Assembly (NCBI GenBank): GCA_905206455.1
Contig: CAJLHL010000057.1
Location: 1 to 15,066 of the forward strand
Source of the DNA: an uncultured Eubacteriales bacterium
GTDB taxonomy: Bacteria; Bacillota; Clostridia; Peptostreptococcales; Anaerovoracaceae
DNA length: 15,066 nt
Direction: 5' to 3'
The notes beneath the pieces were generated by a model. The model worked only from the letters and a program-made list of their open reading frames with translations, did no database searches and was not told the origin of the DNA. Positions 13,790 to 15,066 of this stretch are shown here, one piece after another. The number at the start of each line of letters is the position of its first letter. The first letter of the stretch is position 1. A program made the translations under genes and the position numbers.

Positions 13790-14623
13790 ATGGCTATTAA
13801 GAAGTATAAGCCGATCACGCCGGGTCAGAGAGGCATGACGGTTTCTGCGTTTGACGAAATCACAAAGACTACACCTGAAAAGTCACTTACCGTTACTCTG
13901 AAAAAACATTCCGGAAGAAATGTCAGAGGTAAGATCACTGTAAGACACAGAGGCGGCGGTTACAGACCGAAGTACAGAATCATCGACTTCAAGAGACTGA
14001 AGGACGGTATTCCGGGCAAGGTTTCCGCAATCGAATACGATCCGAACAGAAGTGCAAACATCGCTCTCATCTTCTACGCTGACGGCGAAAAGAGATATAT
14101 CATCGCTCCGAACAAGCTGAAGGTAGGCGATACTATCGTATCCGGCCCTGACGCTGACATCAAAATCGGAAACACTCTTCCGCTGAAAAACATTCCGGTA
14201 GGTACGGTGATCCACAATGTGGAACTCAAGCCGGGCAAAGGCGCTCAGCTGGTAAGATCCGCAGGAAACGGCGCTCAGCTGATGGCGAAGGAAGGCGATT
14301 ACGCTCAGGTGAGACTCCCGTCCGGCGAAGTGAGAAAGATCCGTATCGAGTGCAGAGCTACGATCGGTGAAGTCGGCAATCTCGATCACGAAAACATCAA
14401 GATCGGTAAAGCGGGCAAGAAGAGACACATGGGTATCAGACCTACGGTAAGAGGTTCCGTAATGAACCCTAACGATCACCCTCACGGCGGTGGTGAAGGA
14501 CGTGCTCCGATCGGACGTAAGGGTCCTGTTACTCCTTGGGGTAAGCCTGCTCTCGGTCTCAAGACAAGAAAGAAGAACAAAGCGTCTGACAAGTATATCG
14601 TGAAGAGACGCAACGATAAATAG
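13790..14623 (+). CDS. rplB: 50S ribosomal protein L2
   Basis: A 277-aa L2 (uL2), which joins the subunits and supports peptidyl transfer. Seen: N-terminal MAIKKYKPITPGQRG, VRHRGGGYRPKYRIIDFKR (51-69), the central SAGNGAQLMAKEGDYAQVRLPSGEVRKI stretch (157-184), and NPNDHPHGGGEGR with His230 equal to the conserved His229 of Escherichia coli. The C-terminus is rich in basic residues (TRKKNKASDKYIVKRR). Length is normal. An AAGGAGG site lies 15 nt after the rplW stop. Nearly all arginines use AGA, as in neighbouring ribosomal genes. Confidence 0.98.
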   Translation: MAIKKYKPITPGQRGMTVSAFDEITKTTPEKSLTVTLKKHSGRNVRGKITVRHRGGGYRPKYRIIDFKRLKDGIPGKVSAIEYDPNRSANIALIFYADGEKRYIIAPNKLKVGDTIVSGPDADIKIGNTLPLKNIPVGTVIHNVELKPGKGAQLVRSAGNGAQLMAKEGDYAQVRLPSGEVRKIRIECRATIGEVGNLDHENIKIGKAGKKRHMGIRPTVRGSVMNPNDHPHGGGEGRAPIGRKGPVTPWGKPALGLKTRKKNKASDKYIVKRRNDK

Positions 14624-14643
14624 TTGAAGGGAGGAATTGAAAC

Positions 14644-14925
14644 ATGGGCAGATCAGTAAAAAAAGGACCTTTTGTCAACAAAAAGTTACTCGCCAGAATT
14701 GAGGAGCTCAATGCGGCAAACGAAAAGAAAGTATTAAAGACATGGTCAAGACCGTCAACTATTTTCCCGCAGATGGTTGGTCACACAATCGCTGTACATG
14801 ATGGCAGAAAGCATGTCCCTGTATATATTACAGAAGATATGGTAGGACATCGTCTCGGAGAATTCGCGCCGACCAGAACGTACAGAGGTCACGCGGACAA
14901 GGAAAAATCTTCAAGAAGAGGTTAA
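14644..14925 (+). CDS. rpsS: 30S ribosomal protein S19
   Basis: A 93-aa S19 (uS19) of the 30S head, near the A-site finger. Seen: MGRSVKKGPFV (1-11), KTWSRPSTIFPQMVGHTIAVHDGRKHVPVYITEDMVGHRLGEFAPTRTYRGH with the standard family pattern, and a basic end. Length is normal. GGGAGG is found 8 nt before the ATG, 20 nt after rplB. Confidence 0.98.
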   Translation: MGRSVKKGPFVNKKLLARIEELNAANEKKVLKTWSRPSTIFPQMVGHTIAVHDGRKHVPVYITEDMVGHRLGEFAPTRTYRGHADKEKSSRRG

Positions 14926-14953
14926 GCGAACAACACCGAAAGGAGGGCTATAG

Positions 14954-15066
14954 ATGGAAGCTAAAGCCATTGCAAAGTATGTAAAGATGTCTCCGAGCAA
15001 GTTAAAGCCTGCCCCTCGGTCCGGCAACGGATAACGATCAGGTGTTGGCGGATATGATTAAGGCCG
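14954..15066 (+). pseudogene. rplV: 50S ribosomal protein L22, 5' end, reading frame broken
   Basis: The start MEAKAIAKYVKMSPSKLKP (19 aa) is a clear L22 (uL22) N-terminus, with AGGAGGG before the ATG and rpsS 28 nt upstream, the standard order. After the codon at 15008 the frame loses similarity and reaches TAA at 15032-15034. From 15030 the +1 frame reads DNDQVLADMIKA, which fits the next part of L22 (GK-x-x-x-A-LA-x-L). The expected VLDLVRGK-like segment is missing or scrambled between 15008 and 15029. L22 is essential, so an error of sequencing or assembly near the end of the window is more likely than a true broken gene. The rest lies beyond the window. Confidence 0.75.

Overview
The window reads as a chromosomal piece of a low-to-mid GC, Gram-positive anaerobe of the class Clostridia. 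Four things point there: Shine-Dalgarno sites close to AGGAGG ahead of most genes; proteins that end in three S-layer homology (SLH) repeats; an ECF sigma/anti-sigma pair of the clostridial type (anti-sigma N-terminus with an IDDRLI motif); and an S10 ribosomal protein operon with AGA arginine and CTC leucine codons strongly preferred. A placement near the Anaerovoracaceae/Peptostreptococcales is only a guess.

Layout. Bases 1-480 hold two strong terminators, an AT-rich stretch, and a sigma-A type promoter with a FabT-like inverted repeat just downstream. This leads into a FabK/nitronate monooxygenase family flavin oxidoreductase (488-1570). From 1631 to about 9830 lies a cell-surface block. 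A secreted M14 zinc carboxypeptidase with three SLH repeats (1830-5579) is followed by a strong terminator. Next come an ECF sigma factor (5838-6395) and its probable membrane-bound anti-sigma factor (6524-7438). A secreted beta-helix, carbohydrate-binding-like protein with a Gly/Ser linker and three SLH repeats (7685-9715) closes the block. A perfect bidirectional terminator separates it from a convergent DUF362 plus 2x[4Fe-4S] ferredoxin protein on the minus strand (9853-10968).

From 10969 to 11699 there is no gene. This stretch holds a possible minus-strand promoter, repeats, the S10 operon promoter (TTGCGC-17-TATACT) and a long, hairpin-rich leader. The S10 operon then runs rpsJ, rplC, rplD, rplW, rplB, rpsS and the start of rplV. 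The rpsJ-rplC gap is unusually long (192 nt) and can fold into strong hairpins. The reading frame of rplV breaks after about 19 codons at the extreme end of the window, most likely a sequence error at a contig edge.

How the genes fit together. The two SLH proteins should be held on the wall polymer outside the cell, one as a peptidase and one as a probable glycan-binding protein. The sigma/anti-sigma pair between them could sense an envelope signal and control surface genes, but both SLH genes have housekeeping-like promoters, so that link is inference. No mobile element, CRISPR array, tRNA or rRNA was seen. I found no convincing wholly new system. The best leads are the structured RNA in the rpsJ-rplC gap, the S10 leader with its repeated hairpin, and the FabT-like operator ahead of a cysteine-cluster flavin oxidoreductase.
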